DNA from: Colicola sp016286205
GTDB taxonomy: Bacteria; Bacteroidota; Bacteroidia; Bacteroidales; Paludibacteraceae
Length of the DNA stretch: 64,000 nucleotides
Direction: 5' to 3'
NCBI GenBank assembly: GCA_016286205.1
Contig: JAEESF010000002.1
Span: forward strand, 143,514 to 207,513
The position numbers and the translations under genes were made by a program. The notes under the pieces were generated by a model, which was given only the letters and a program-made list of their open reading frames with translations, searched no databases and was not told the origin of the DNA. Positions 43,801 through 51,120 of this stretch are shown here, piece by piece; position 1 is the first letter of the stretch; every line of letters begins with the position of its first letter.

Positions 43801-45471
43801 AAGGCGAAGACATATACTCAAACCGTAGCACTTAAAAAGGGAGAAGCTACTGAGATTACCCACCGCCTGAATAGTGAATTGCTTTCTATCACCGCGACCG
43901 ATGCTAATGGAAAAAATGTGCCTGTCACTATTACTCCATCCGGCAACACCAAGGCCAAAGTGACATCTAAGATCGATTGCGAGCAAGTCAACCTCACCAT
44001 CACCACGCGTGATCCTGACGATCGCACACCGGCACAAGTCGCGGGCGATATGTTTGCGTACATGGGAACGATGATTCGCCGTCTGCAAGTCACCTATCGC
44101 GAGACCAATTCCATGACCTTGCCTGGTTTTGAACCGGAAGCCGGATTTATGGGTCAACGCAAAGTGGATGGAGTCTATGCTCCTGGTTATGATTTTGCCT
44201 TCGGTTTCATTCCAAATGATATGGTAGAACGAGCCAAACAACATGGTTGGTTATCCGGCGATACGAGTGTTGTACAACCCGCCACTCGCGCGCATACGTC
44301 CGATTTGGACATCAAACTGACTCTGGAACCTCTACCTGGTTTCAAGATTCAGTTGAATGGGAAACGCTATTTGGCACAATCTAGTTCAATCATCTATAGC
44401 TACGACTACTTGCAAGAGAACATGACTGGTTCATTCAATATCACGCAAGTAGCTATCGGAACTATGTTTGGCCGCGTTGGCAAGCAAGAAGAAAACTTCG
44501 CAAATGCCACATACGACCAGTTCCTTGCTAACCGCGAGCTATTGACCGGACGAGTGCAGAAACAATACGAAGGAATGATTTTGCCTTCGACCGGATTTAT
44601 GAGCAATATTCCTGCGGGAACGGTTTACAACCCAAGCAAGCATGGCCGTGTTAGCAGCAATTCGGCAGATGTGCTTGTTCCCGCTTTCCTCGCCGCATAC
44701 ACAGGTCGCGATGCAAGCAAGATGGATCTCAATCCATTCCTCGGGATATTGAAGATATTGCCTAACTGGAGTGTTACCTATGATGGTTTGGGTCGCTTGC
44801 CATGGATGCGCGACCACTTCAAATCTGTCACGCTGACCCACGCTTATACTTGTAAGTACGCTATTGGTTCGTACGGCAGCTATTCCACTTGGGTGGGAGC
44901 AGATGGATCGAACAAGATGTTGGGATTTGTACGCGACGTAACAACCGACAGCCCAATGCCAAGTTCAGCATACGATATCAGCAATGTGACGATTACAGAA
45001 GCATTCTCACCACTGATCGGACTCAACCTGACGATGAAGAATTCGCTCAATCTGAAGGCCGAATATCGCAAGCAACGCAACTTGGCGCTGAATGTAACTA
45101 GCGTACAACTGACTGAAGGTCACACCGACGAATTCGTTATTGGTGGTGGTTATACCATCAAGAATCTGAACTTCATCACCAAGAAGAAAGATGGTGGACA
45201 GAAGAAAGTAAGCAACGACCTCAAATTGCAAGTGGACGTATCATACAAAGACGTGAAGATGTTGCTTCGCAAAGTGGAAGAAGGCATCACACAGGCTTCT
45301 TCGGGCAACAAAGTATTTGCTATCAAGATTTCGGCAGACTATGTACTGAGCCAGAAGATCAACTTGCAATTGTTCTACGACCACCAAGGCACTACTCCGC
45401 TTATCTCGACTAGTTATCCGGTCAAGGCGGACAATGTAGGTTTGAATATCAAACTCATGTTGACACGATGA
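37900..45471 (+). CDS. sprA: T9SS outer-membrane translocon SprA (Sov)
   Basis: More than 2500 residues. SprA forms the giant 36-strand barrel through which T9SS cargo leaves. Seen here: signal peptide ending LLLPLAVTEVFAQ, a charged coiled segment (KEKEKAEREAQKAAREEQ), then very long beta-rich sequence with repeated LLG- and IEFWMMDP-type segments (IEYIEFWMMDPALTNPDGYEG near residue 1018-1038). The reading frame is intact to a barrel-like end (VGLNIKLMLTR). Start uncertain: the first canonical in-frame codon is TTG at 37921; an ATC at 37900 would give a full signal peptide beginning KRLLSILF. Confidence 0.92.
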   Translation: MKRLLSILFVVLLLPLAVTEVFAQKTLKELVAEEKAQKEKEKAEREAQKAAREEQRNRSKNNTTAAEGTTPEEAADYVSETDTAIWAPTRVKQLGAQNYGELTQPTSSLDLRDPANVTTSVEYQPETGCYIIRTKIGDTDVTTPYMLTQDEYNQYAERQLMQKYWQQKIGEVEHNNEKKFDITDMKFNIGPADKVFGPGGVSLKMQGSAELLFGFKHQYIANPSLTQRARNNNIFDFDEKIQASIQGKVGTRLNFNLSYNTEASFSFDQQNLKLNYKGEEDDIIQSIEAGNVTMDLPSSLIRGSKALFGIKTNLKFGKLKIQALVSQQNSEAQTVSSQGGAQMTKFDISGDSYDENRHFFLSHFFRDHYEAAMATVPYIASGIQINKIEVWVTNKRGMYEQARNVVAFTDLGENSSHLQIAAWGGTPTGAPDNKQNDLYDAIRSTDFRNIQQTSAALENLNGTGFEGGLDFEKVESARLLNSSEYTINSALGYISLKAALNQDEVLAVAYEYTYNGQVYQVGEFSTDGSEELRAPNALALKLLKSTANSPAQKGRGTWDLMMKNIYSLGATSINADKFELYVTYRNDSVGTDVQYLNEGPISGKQLLRVMNLDRLDAKNNASPDGRFDFIENLTIYTSSGKIIFPVLEPFGSHLASALGNDPQLTAKYCFPELYDSTLIVAQELSEKNKFHLTGKYKGTNGSEIRLGAMNVPRGSVTVTAGGATLIENVDYTVDYTMGTVTILNQSILESGTNVDVKLENQSTFSMQRKSLFGAHLEYEFTKDLVLGGTIMHLRERPLTTKVNTGSEPLANTIWGVNGSWKTEMQWLTNAIDKIPWITATAPSTFQINAEFAHLIPGHTRDVGALGTAYIDDFESTTTNIDVHYPSYWFLASTPTTMDESKLVNQADYNKNRAQLAWYSVDPIFGYPQTNTPAHIKNDLAALSDHRTRIVYQDEIYPNREEASNVDTKLPILNLSFYPEERGQYNISASEIGSDGKLTDPKKRWGGMMRRLDNTDFERANIEYIEFWMMDPALTNPDGYEGEMYINLGDISEDILRDGKKAFEHGLPVSEADRSKLDSTIWGYVPRTTSTVVAFSNENGARERQDVGLNGLNSDQEKNWPAYKQYLTDLQSRVDASVWNAWASDRFSPRNDPAGDNFHYYRGSDFDQEEVSILNRYKHFNGTEGNSPSTDQQTESYGTAATLSPDIEDINMDNTLNEYEKYYQYKVILRPDMMEVGRQNITEKKVRKVTLLNGETQEVTWYQFKIPLRGDSSSVQKVGSVRNWKSIRFMRIYLTGCEHETHLRLATLDLVRGEWRQYTRDLAPVGVAVNTGANINVQTVNIEENSTRTPINYVLPPGVSRQTDPGQAQLIAQNEQAMVMRVFNLSPHDARAMYKNTAYDMRQYKNLQMFVHAEQMSEIDPELKNGDLTCFIRLGADLRNNYYEYEIPLVLTEPGQYNNNSEADRMKVWPEENMFDFPLEVLTKAKTARNRAKRAGNEGVSNTIPYVIYDDDSGKPQNKITVLGNPTLEDVETIMIGVRNNGQHDATGEVWVNELRLSQFNEKGGIAAMANASLAISDIAQVNVAGRMETAGYGSIESNVLDRNMENFYQLSVSAALEGGRLFPEKAKIQMPLYVSYTNETTSPDYDPLDTDIKLSETLDEYDDKHQRDSIKQMSNTVRESTSFSLTNMKVNIHSKKRDMFYDPANFSISASYNKQEERSPEMETNYTTDHKGSFQYSYNFNPKPWEPFSKVEKVKKVKFLKEMNFYYLPQSWAFSTNMHRTFSHMKMRDLAGVAVDAMDLTYSKDFTWDRNVDIKYNLTKNMKFSFQSAMNAIIDEGKYTPEILNGRYFDEEFNHDKYEAWKDTIQRSLARFGSPYTYQQVFTASWNVPFNRIPYLDPLTANASYNATYNWNRTASTTSGQNLGNTVSSLQSWQVDGGINFETWYNKSKYWKQMTQRYSGRSGKRNFKAKTYTQTVALKKGEATEITHRLNSELLSITATDANGKNVPVTITPSGNTKAKVTSKIDCEQVNLTITTRDPDDRTPAQVAGDMFAYMGTMIRRLQVTYRETNSMTLPGFEPEAGFMGQRKVDGVYAPGYDFAFGFIPNDMVERAKQHGWLSGDTSVVQPATRAHTSDLDIKLTLEPLPGFKIQLNGKRYLAQSSSIIYSYDYLQENMTGSFNITQVAIGTMFGRVGKQEENFANATYDQFLANRELLTGRVQKQYEGMILPSTGFMSNIPAGTVYNPSKHGRVSSNSADVLVPAFLAAYTGRDASKMDLNPFLGILKILPNWSVTYDGLGRLPWMRDHFKSVTLTHAYTCKYAIGSYGSYSTWVGADGSNKMLGFVRDVTTDSPMPSSAYDISNVTITEAFSPLIGLNLTMKNSLNLKAEYRKQRNLALNVTSVQLTEGHTDEFVIGGGYTIKNLNFITKKKDGGQKKVSNDLKLQVDVSYKDVKMLLRKVEEGITQASSGNKVFAIKISADYVLSQKINLQLFYDHQGTTPLISTSYPVKADNVGLNIKLMLTR

Positions 45472-45938
45472 GAATAGGAATCATTGGACCTGAATCGACC
45501 GGCAAAAGTACGCTTGCCCAGCATTTGGCTCAAGAGTTAGGCGGAACACTGATTCCCGAATATGCCCGAGAATATGTGGCGAAGAAAGGGACTCCGGAAG
45601 TTACATGGGACGAGTTGTGTCGTATTGCTAAACTGCAGATTCAGGAAATGACTTCGCTAGAATCGTCCGAAGCGAAAGTGGTTATCTTCGACACCGAACT
45701 GATTATTACCAAGGTATGGTTCGACTATGCTTTCGGACGCGTGCCAGATTGGTTAGAAGAGGCTATCAAAAAATATCCGATGGACAAATACTATTTGTGC
45801 CAACCGGATATTCCTTGGATTGCCGATCCTACGCGCTCCAATGGTTCGGACCAAATTCGTTGGGAACTATATCATCGTTACGAGCAAGAAATTCAGCAAC
45901 TCGGCATTCCCTATCAGGTTATTCAACATACTTGTTGA
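45468..45938 (+). CDS. NadR-like nucleoside kinase / AAA_28 ATPase, shortened C-terminus
   Basis: 156 residues. P-loop GPESTGKST at 7-15, EYAREYV near 36, VIFDTELIITKVWFDYAFG near 72-90, PDIPWIADPTRSN near 109. This is the pattern of the ribosylnicotinamide-kinase domain of NadR. It ends at YQVIQHTC, about 20 residues short of the usual tail. ATG overlaps the sprA stop (ATGA). Its 3' end overlaps the convergent HD gene by 20 bp. Confidence 0.78.
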   Translation: MRIGIIGPESTGKSTLAQHLAQELGGTLIPEYAREYVAKKGTPEVTWDELCRIAKLQIQEMTSLESSEAKVVIFDTELIITKVWFDYAFGRVPDWLEEAIKKYPMDKYYLCQPDIPWIADPTRSNGSDQIRWELYHRYEQEIQQLGIPYQVIQHTC

Positions 45939-46527
45939 AATATGCTCTCAGTTGCGCCTCGTCTGCAATGATTTTGCGTAATTGTTCCAGTCGTAGAGCG
46001 TTTGAAGAATCGACGAACCACAAGTGCAAATAACCTCCGTAACCGTATTTCTCCTTTAGATGCGCAACCATTCTCTGGTAGTGTTCCTCGCGGCTCAATT
46101 GCGGATAATGGTCAAAACCAAATTGTATGGTTCGGCGAATGATGGATTCGGCCTCAATATATCTGTCTGCTTCCGCTACTATTCGTCCATAAAGCGACCT
46201 CGGCGCATGGTCTGATGACGCGCGGTGGTCTTCTGCGGCTTGAGCCATCGTCTCTATCTGCTCGAGAGAAAACCAACGCAATAGATTTTTATCCTCACGG
46301 ATGATTCGTCCGGAAACGATGTGGTGTTGATCGCGTCCTTCGCACAATCCAGTATCGTGATAGGCTGCAATAACATATGCCATCTGCTCATCTGCGCTGT
46401 TTTGGCGTGCCAGCTCCAACGACTGACGAATCACCAAATCCGCATGATCACGCTGATGAGCTGCATCAAAATGGTCATAACGCGGCAGAATCTCGCTTTC
46501 TATATATGCTTTCAGTTCGCTATCCAT
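45919..46527 (-). CDS. HD-domain phosphohydrolase
   Basis: 202 residues. HD signature: DAAHQRDHADLV near 21-32, VIAAYHDTGL (His57, Asp58) and HHIVSGRIIRE near 68; a later aspartate in VAEADRY near 117 completes the metal site. Substrate unknown. Starts 2 nt after dtd, so the two are probably co-transcribed. Confidence 0.82.
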   Translation of the reverse strand: MDSELKAYIESEILPRYDHFDAAHQRDHADLVIRQSLELARQNSADEQMAYVIAAYHDTGLCEGRDQHHIVSGRIIREDKNLLRWFSLEQIETMAQAAEDHRASSDHAPRSLYGRIVAEADRYIEAESIIRRTIQFGFDHYPQLSREEHYQRMVAHLKEKYGYGGYLHLWFVDSSNALRLEQLRKIIADEAQLRAYFNKYVE

Positions 46528-46529
46528 AC

Positions 46530-46982
46530 TTATTTCAGTTCTGCTGAATCCAGAAGAATAGTTACCGGTCCATCGTTGATAAAATCCACCTTCATATCTG
46601 CTCCAAAACGCCCGGTCTCTACTTGCAGGCCATATGCATCGCGTAGTTGTTGATTGAAATAGTCATAGAGTGGTTCTGCCGTTTCCGGACGCGCTGCACG
46701 AATAAAACTCGGGCGATTACCTTTTCTGCAATCTGCATAGAGCGTGAATTGCGAAATGCTCAAAATTGAGCCTTGCACATCTGCCAGACTTAGATTCATT
46801 TTGCCTTCCGAATCTTCGAAGACACGCATCTGTGCCACTTTTTTCGCCATCAGGTCAGCTTCAGTTTGGGTATCACCTTCGGTAATACCAACCAAAATCA
46901 TAAACCCGCGACCTATTTTTCCGGTCACTTGATTCTCAATGCGCACTTCCGCGCGCGAACAACGCTGAACAACTACTCGCAT
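46530..46982 (-). CDS. dtd: D-aminoacyl-tRNA deacylase
   Basis: 150 residues from the ATG at 46982 (MRVVVQRCSRAEV). Family marks: SISQFTLYADCRKGNRPSF near 77-95 (SQFTL active site) and NDGPVTILLDS at the end (cross-subunit GP motif). Hydrolyses D-amino acids mischarged on tRNA. It sits directly downstream of tRNA-Asp and tRNA-Arg on the same strand, behind a hairpin terminator. Confidence 0.95.
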   Translation of the reverse strand: MRVVVQRCSRAEVRIENQVTGKIGRGFMILVGITEGDTQTEADLMAKKVAQMRVFEDSEGKMNLSLADVQGSILSISQFTLYADCRKGNRPSFIRAARPETAEPLYDYFNQQLRDAYGLQVETGRFGADMKVDFINDGPVTILLDSAELK

Positions 46983-46993
46983 ATTATACAATA

Positions 46994-47031
46994 AAAACCT
47001 CACGTGAAAGCAAGCTCTCAGATGAGGTTTT
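46994..47031 (-). terminator. Terminator after tRNA-Arg, before dtd
   Basis: Arms aaaacctca (46994-47002) and tgaggtttt (47023-47031), followed on the minus strand by TTTTTATTG. It ends 11 nt before the dtd ATG, so dtd either relies on read-through or has a start within this sequence. Confidence 0.7.
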
Positions 47032-47043
47032 GTTTTTGTCTTG

Positions 47044-47117
47044 TGATCCATGCAGGATTCAAACCTGCAACCCCCACATCCGTAGTGTGGTACTCTATTC
47101 AGTTGAGCTAATGGACC
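47044..47117 (-). tRNA. tRNA-Arg (anticodon ACG)
   Basis: Acceptor GGTCCAT/ATGGATC, D arm GCTCAACTGAATAGAGT, anticodon stem CCACA/TGTGG with loop CTACGGA (ACG at 34-36), T arm GCAGG-TTTGAAT-CCTGC. CCA not encoded. A34 should be deaminated to inosine by TadA. Confidence 0.95.
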
Positions 47118-47129
47118 ATTGAAAAGAAG

Positions 47130-47203
47130 CGGTGCGGACGAGACTCGAACTCGCGACCTACGGCGTGACAGGCCGGTATTCTAACCAACTGAACTACCGC
47201 ACC
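47130..47203 (-). tRNA. tRNA-Asp (anticodon GTC)
   Basis: Acceptor GGTGCGG/CCGCACC, D arm GTTCAGTTGGTTAGAAT, anticodon loop CTGTCAC (GTC at 34-36), T arm GCGAG-TTCGAGT-CTCGT. Twelve nt upstream of tRNA-Arg, same transcript. Confidence 0.95.
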
Positions 47204-47220
47204 AGTGGTTGTTCCTTTCA

Positions 47221-47263
47221 AAAGCGGGTGCAAAAGTACTGCTTTTTTTTGACATGACCAAAT
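47221..47263 (-). promoter_or_regulatory. Promoter of tRNA-Asp/tRNA-Arg
   Basis: Minus strand: TTTG at 47263-47260, a 20-nt spacer, TACTTTTG at 47239-47232, then CACCCGC. 33 nt (47221-47253) are identical to the tRNA-Gln promoter. Confidence 0.82.
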
Positions 47264-47372
47264 TTTTGAGCAACTTTTTTTCAAAAAAGTGCATTTGAGT
47301 TAAAAACAGCACGGGGCAGACCCGTATTTTCCTAGGTTATAGAGGATTTTCTGGCAGAGAGCTTATTCTATT

Positions 47373-48140
47373 TCACTTCTGCGCCTTGACCGCTTGATGC
47401 GCAGCCTTCTGGGTGAGACGTCGCTGAGCACGCGTCATCTCCGCACTTTTATACTTATTGCGTCGTACGTCCTTTCCCGTTAGGAACTCATACCATACGC
47501 ACGCAGCCGTGTAACGGCCATAAACATAATTCAGATGATAGCCATCGCGACAAAGCGTGTCTCCGAGTTTGGTATTTCGGGCATTCTGGATGGCTGCTCC
47601 GCAAGGAATAATTGGCAAATAGTGAGGTGCAATCTGCGATTTCGTACAAACCAAGATACTATCCCACATTTCCCGTTGGTCATTATGGTAACGCGGATAA
47701 GCAGGATGAGTGGCATCTTGGCTATAGGCCCACGTTTGCATCCAACATATTTGCGCATTAGGTTGATAAGCGCGGACAGTATCTATCAACATGGTGAGCC
47801 ATGGTTCGTAAGTACCTCTAATTCCACTGTCATGGCTAGCTTGCTGCAACGAGATATAGTCGTATCTACCATCCTTGAGTGCTTGGCGCAGACTGATAGT
47901 ATCTTTCACTAGACGCGGCTTAACATTCGTACATACGCGATGAGAATAAGCGGCTTGGTCTTGCTGCAGAAACTGCGCATGCTGCTCCAACGAACAACCG
48001 CCATAATAGAGATTATGCACTTCTACCTCAATGCCCTTTTCAGCACACAGTGGCACTAACTCTTGTTCTACTGCGTCCCATGAGAAACTGTTACCGATAC
48101 AGAGGACGCGAATCAGCAATATGATACTAATGAGCTTCAA
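47373..48140 (-). CDS. DUF4886 protein, SGNH-hydrolase-like
   Basis: 255 residues with a short hydrophobic start (LISIILLIRVLCIGNSFSWD). GNSF near residue 17 stands in place of the GDS block and DGYHLNYVYGRY near 208 supplies the Asp-His pair, as in SGNH esterases. This pattern matches DUF4886. Possible deacetylase of glycans; substrate unknown. It overlaps the polA end by 14 bp and is the last gene of the minus-strand cluster. Confidence 0.78.
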   Translation of the reverse strand: MKLISIILLIRVLCIGNSFSWDAVEQELVPLCAEKGIEVEVHNLYYGGCSLEQHAQFLQQDQAAYSHRVCTNVKPRLVKDTISLRQALKDGRYDYISLQQASHDSGIRGTYEPWLTMLIDTVRAYQPNAQICWMQTWAYSQDATHPAYPRYHNDQREMWDSILVCTKSQIAPHYLPIIPCGAAIQNARNTKLGDTLCRDGYHLNYVYGRYTAACVWYEFLTGKDVRRNKYKSAEMTRAQRRLTQKAAHQAVKAQK

Positions 48141-50454
48141 GCCAGTTCTCTCCTACTCCACATTCTGCTATCAGCGGCACAGACAGATGAACCGCATTCT
48201 GCATTTCGCTAACTACAATCTCGCGAACACGTTCTATCTCCGCTTTAGGCACGTTGAAATTCAATTCATCGTGAACTTGCATTATCATTTGTGTCTTCAG
48301 GTTTTCCTCTTTCAGGCGACGATGAATGCTTACCATAGCCATCTTGATAATATCAGCCGCCGTGCCTTGTATAGGCGCATTCACAGCGTTTCTCTCTGCA
48401 AACGAACGAACAGTAGCATTGTGCGAATTGATGTCTGGCAAGTAGCGCTTGCGACCAAAGAGTGTCTCTGCATAGCCTTTTTGGCGGGCAATCTCCTTCT
48501 GCTGCTCGATATAACTGATGACGCGCGGGAAGGCCGCAAAATAGTCGTCTATCAGTTGCTTGGCTTCACCACGGCTGCAATCCAGTTGTTGAGCTAAACC
48601 AAAAGCCGAGATTCCATAGATAATACCGAAATTGGCCGTTTTGGCACGACGACGTTGGTCCTTGCTGATTTGCTCAATCGGCAATCCAAAGATGCGCGAC
48701 GCCGTTGCTGCGTGGATATCCTGTCCTTCTCGAAAAGCTCGCAACAGATGCTCATCTTGACTGAAATGGGCCATCAGTCGCAACTCAATCTGGCTATAAT
48801 CGGCACTGAGAAACAAACAGCCTTCGTCTGGAATAACTGCCTCACGTATCAATTTGCCTCGCTCACTACGGATGGGCAGATTCTGCAAATTAGGATTGCT
48901 GCTAGACAAACGACCGGTAGCCGTTACCGTTTGATTGTAGGTCGTATGTATCTTTCCATCCTCTGCTATATAACTAGGGAGCGTGGAAACATAAGTCGTG
49001 ACGAGTTTCTTCAACTCTCTATAGTCTAGGATTTTTCCAATGACAGCATGGCGATCCTTCAGTGCGACTAGCACTTCTTCGGAGGTAGAATACTGACCTG
49101 TTTTCGATTTCTTGGCCTTCGGATCCAGTTTCAGTTTGTCGAACAGCAATTCACCCACCTGGCGTGGACTGTTGATATTGAATGTCTCGCCTGCTAACTC
49201 ATATATCTCTTGCTCCAATTGTTCCAGCTCCGCAGTCAGTTGTTTCTCTGCCTCATGCAGTTTGCTGACATTGATGCGCACTCCCGCTGCTTCCATCTCA
49301 CGCAAGACAGATACCAACGGCAATTCCACATCTTGATACAGATTCCATAAATCCGTATCCGCTTTCAGTGCGTCCCAATCGGGCGCTTTATAAGGATTGT
49401 AGGCTACCTCAGGATTGAGCAGATATTGGCAAAGCCGCGCCTCAGTTTCCTCTTGAGGAGTCAGTTTCGGAGCCTCCGGTTGTAGTTGAACGTCATTGGC
49501 AGAGGCATCTTCCGTACCCGCAAACAAATCCAACATGCCCGTGTCTGCCTGCACTTTCTTCTTTGGTGCAGTTATCGGGGCACTCTGTGTATTCGGGCTC
49601 AGTTTCTTCAACAGTGTATTGAATTCCAACTCCTGATAAATACTCGTCAGTGCGTCTATATTTGGCTCTTGTTTGGTCAGTTGCGCCTCGTCTAATGCTA
49701 TCGGCACATCCGTGCGAATAGTCGCCAGGAATTTGGAGAAACGGATATCCTCCGCCTGTGACTCCACTTTTTGGCGCAAAGCGCCTTTGATCTGGTCCGT
49801 ATGTTCTAGCATGTTCTCTATTGAACCGAACTGCTGCAGCAACGCCACCGCGGTTTTCTCTCCTACGCCTTTGCAACCGGGTATATTGTCACTGGCGTCG
49901 CCCATCAGTCCCAACAGATCAATCACTTGAGACTGTGATTCCAGTCCATATTTCTCACAAACCTCTTTAGGCCCGAGAATTTCGAATCCTCCTGTATGAC
50001 GAGGACGATACATTCGAATACGATCGGTCACAAGTTGACCATAATCCTTATCCGGTGTAGCCATATAGACCTCAAATCCCGCTTTCTCTCCCTGCTGAGA
50101 GAGTGTACCGATAACATCATCCGCTTCAAATCCAGACACTTCCAGTACAGGAATATTCATTGCTTCAAGCACACGTTTGATGATGGGCACTGCGCGACGA
50201 ATATCTTCCGGTGTTTCCTCACGCTGCGCCTTATACTGCTCGAAAGCCTCATGACGAAATGTAGGCCCGTGAGGGTCGAAGGCAACGCCTACGTGCGTAG
50301 GATTAACCTTGCGAAGCAAATCATCCAACGTCACCACAAAGCCGAAAATGGCAGATGTATTCTCACCACGACTATTCATTCGCGGAGCGCGAATAAAAGC
50401 GTAGTAGGCACGATAAATCATCGCATAAGCATCTATCAGAAGGAGTGTTTTCAT
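48127..50454 (-). CDS. polA: DNA polymerase I lacking the 3'-5' exonuclease domain
   Basis: 775 residues; typical PolA is about 930. 5' nuclease domain, residues 1-290: LLIDAYAMIYRAYYAF, GFEADDVIGTL, GLMGDASDNIPGCKGVGEKTA (all key aspartates). A linker of about 80 residues follows, with only the final piece of the proofreading domain (ARLCQYLLNPE near 342, YQDVELPLVSVL near 375). The polymerase domain is complete: TATGRLSSSNPNLQNLP, DYSQIELRL (motif A, about 552), RRAKTANFGIIYG (motif B), QVHDEL (motif C, about 726). No DxE exonuclease motif is present. 3 nt after ung. Confidence 0.95.
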   Translation of the reverse strand: MKTLLLIDAYAMIYRAYYAFIRAPRMNSRGENTSAIFGFVVTLDDLLRKVNPTHVGVAFDPHGPTFRHEAFEQYKAQREETPEDIRRAVPIIKRVLEAMNIPVLEVSGFEADDVIGTLSQQGEKAGFEVYMATPDKDYGQLVTDRIRMYRPRHTGGFEILGPKEVCEKYGLESQSQVIDLLGLMGDASDNIPGCKGVGEKTAVALLQQFGSIENMLEHTDQIKGALRQKVESQAEDIRFSKFLATIRTDVPIALDEAQLTKQEPNIDALTSIYQELEFNTLLKKLSPNTQSAPITAPKKKVQADTGMLDLFAGTEDASANDVQLQPEAPKLTPQEETEARLCQYLLNPEVAYNPYKAPDWDALKADTDLWNLYQDVELPLVSVLREMEAAGVRINVSKLHEAEKQLTAELEQLEQEIYELAGETFNINSPRQVGELLFDKLKLDPKAKKSKTGQYSTSEEVLVALKDRHAVIGKILDYRELKKLVTTYVSTLPSYIAEDGKIHTTYNQTVTATGRLSSSNPNLQNLPIRSERGKLIREAVIPDEGCLFLSADYSQIELRLMAHFSQDEHLLRAFREGQDIHAATASRIFGLPIEQISKDQRRRAKTANFGIIYGISAFGLAQQLDCSRGEAKQLIDDYFAAFPRVISYIEQQKEIARQKGYAETLFGRKRYLPDINSHNATVRSFAERNAVNAPIQGTAADIIKMAMVSIHRRLKEENLKTQMIMQVHDELNFNVPKAEIERVREIVVSEMQNAVHLSVPLIAECGVGENWLEAH

Positions 50455-50457
50455 ATA

Positions 50458-51120
50458 TTACCAGTCTATAGGTTGTTGGCCAAATTTGATTAGATAATTG
50501 TTAGCAGCGCTGAAATGTCCACATCCATCAAATCCGCGATATACCGATAGGGGCGATGGATGCGATGTTTGCAGCACCAAATGTTTATGGCGGTCAATAA
50601 ACTGCCCCTTACGCTGCGCATACGATCCCCATAGCATGAAAACCAGATGTTCCCGCTCCCGATTCAATGCTGCAATGGCAGCATCGGTCAGTTCTTCCCA
50701 ACCTTTCCCCTGATGACTTCCGGCCTTGTGTGCCTCCACTGTCAGTGTGGCATTCAGTAGCAACACCCCCTGCTCCGCCCATCGACGCAAATCGCCACTC
50801 TCGGGAATAGGCTTGCCCAAATCACGATGAATTTCCTTGTAGATATTGACCAGCGAAGGAGGTATCTGCACTCCTTCTGGCACCGAAAAACTCAGTCCCA
50901 TAGCTTGCCCATCCTCATGATAAGGATCTTGGCCGATGATAACTACCCTAACTCGGTCGAATGGGCACGAATCAAAGGCATTAAAAATCAGACCTGCAGG
51001 CGGAAAGCACCTACGGGTCTGATACTGTTGGCGCACATACTGCGTTAGGAGTTCGAAATAAGGCTTGTCAAACTCCTGTTGTAACACGCGCTGCCAAGAT
51101 GGATCTATTCGAACTTGCAT
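50458..51120 (-). CDS. ung: Uracil-DNA glycosylase
   Basis: 220 residues. Active site VVIIGQDPYHEDGQAMGLSF near 60-79 (catalytic Asp and His), LLNATLTVE near 120, HPSPLSVYRGF near 187. Removes uracil from DNA, giving sites that PolA later repairs. Its ATG overlaps the queA stop by one base. Confidence 0.96.
   Translation of the reverse strand: MQVRIDPSWQRVLQQEFDKPYFELLTQYVRQQYQTRRCFPPAGLIFNAFDSCPFDRVRVVIIGQDPYHEDGQAMGLSFSVPEGVQIPPSLVNIYKEIHRDLGKPIPESGDLRRWAEQGVLLLNATLTVEAHKAGSHQGKGWEELTDAAIAALNREREHLVFMLWGSYAQRKGQFIDRHKHLVLQTSHPSPLSVYRGFDGCGHFSAANNYLIKFGQQPIDW

Noticed and set aside
46998..47010. parS site (cacgtgaaa core)
   Set aside because: Only a partial match to TGTTTCACGTGAAACA, and it is part of the tRNA terminator hairpin. 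No parS found in the window.
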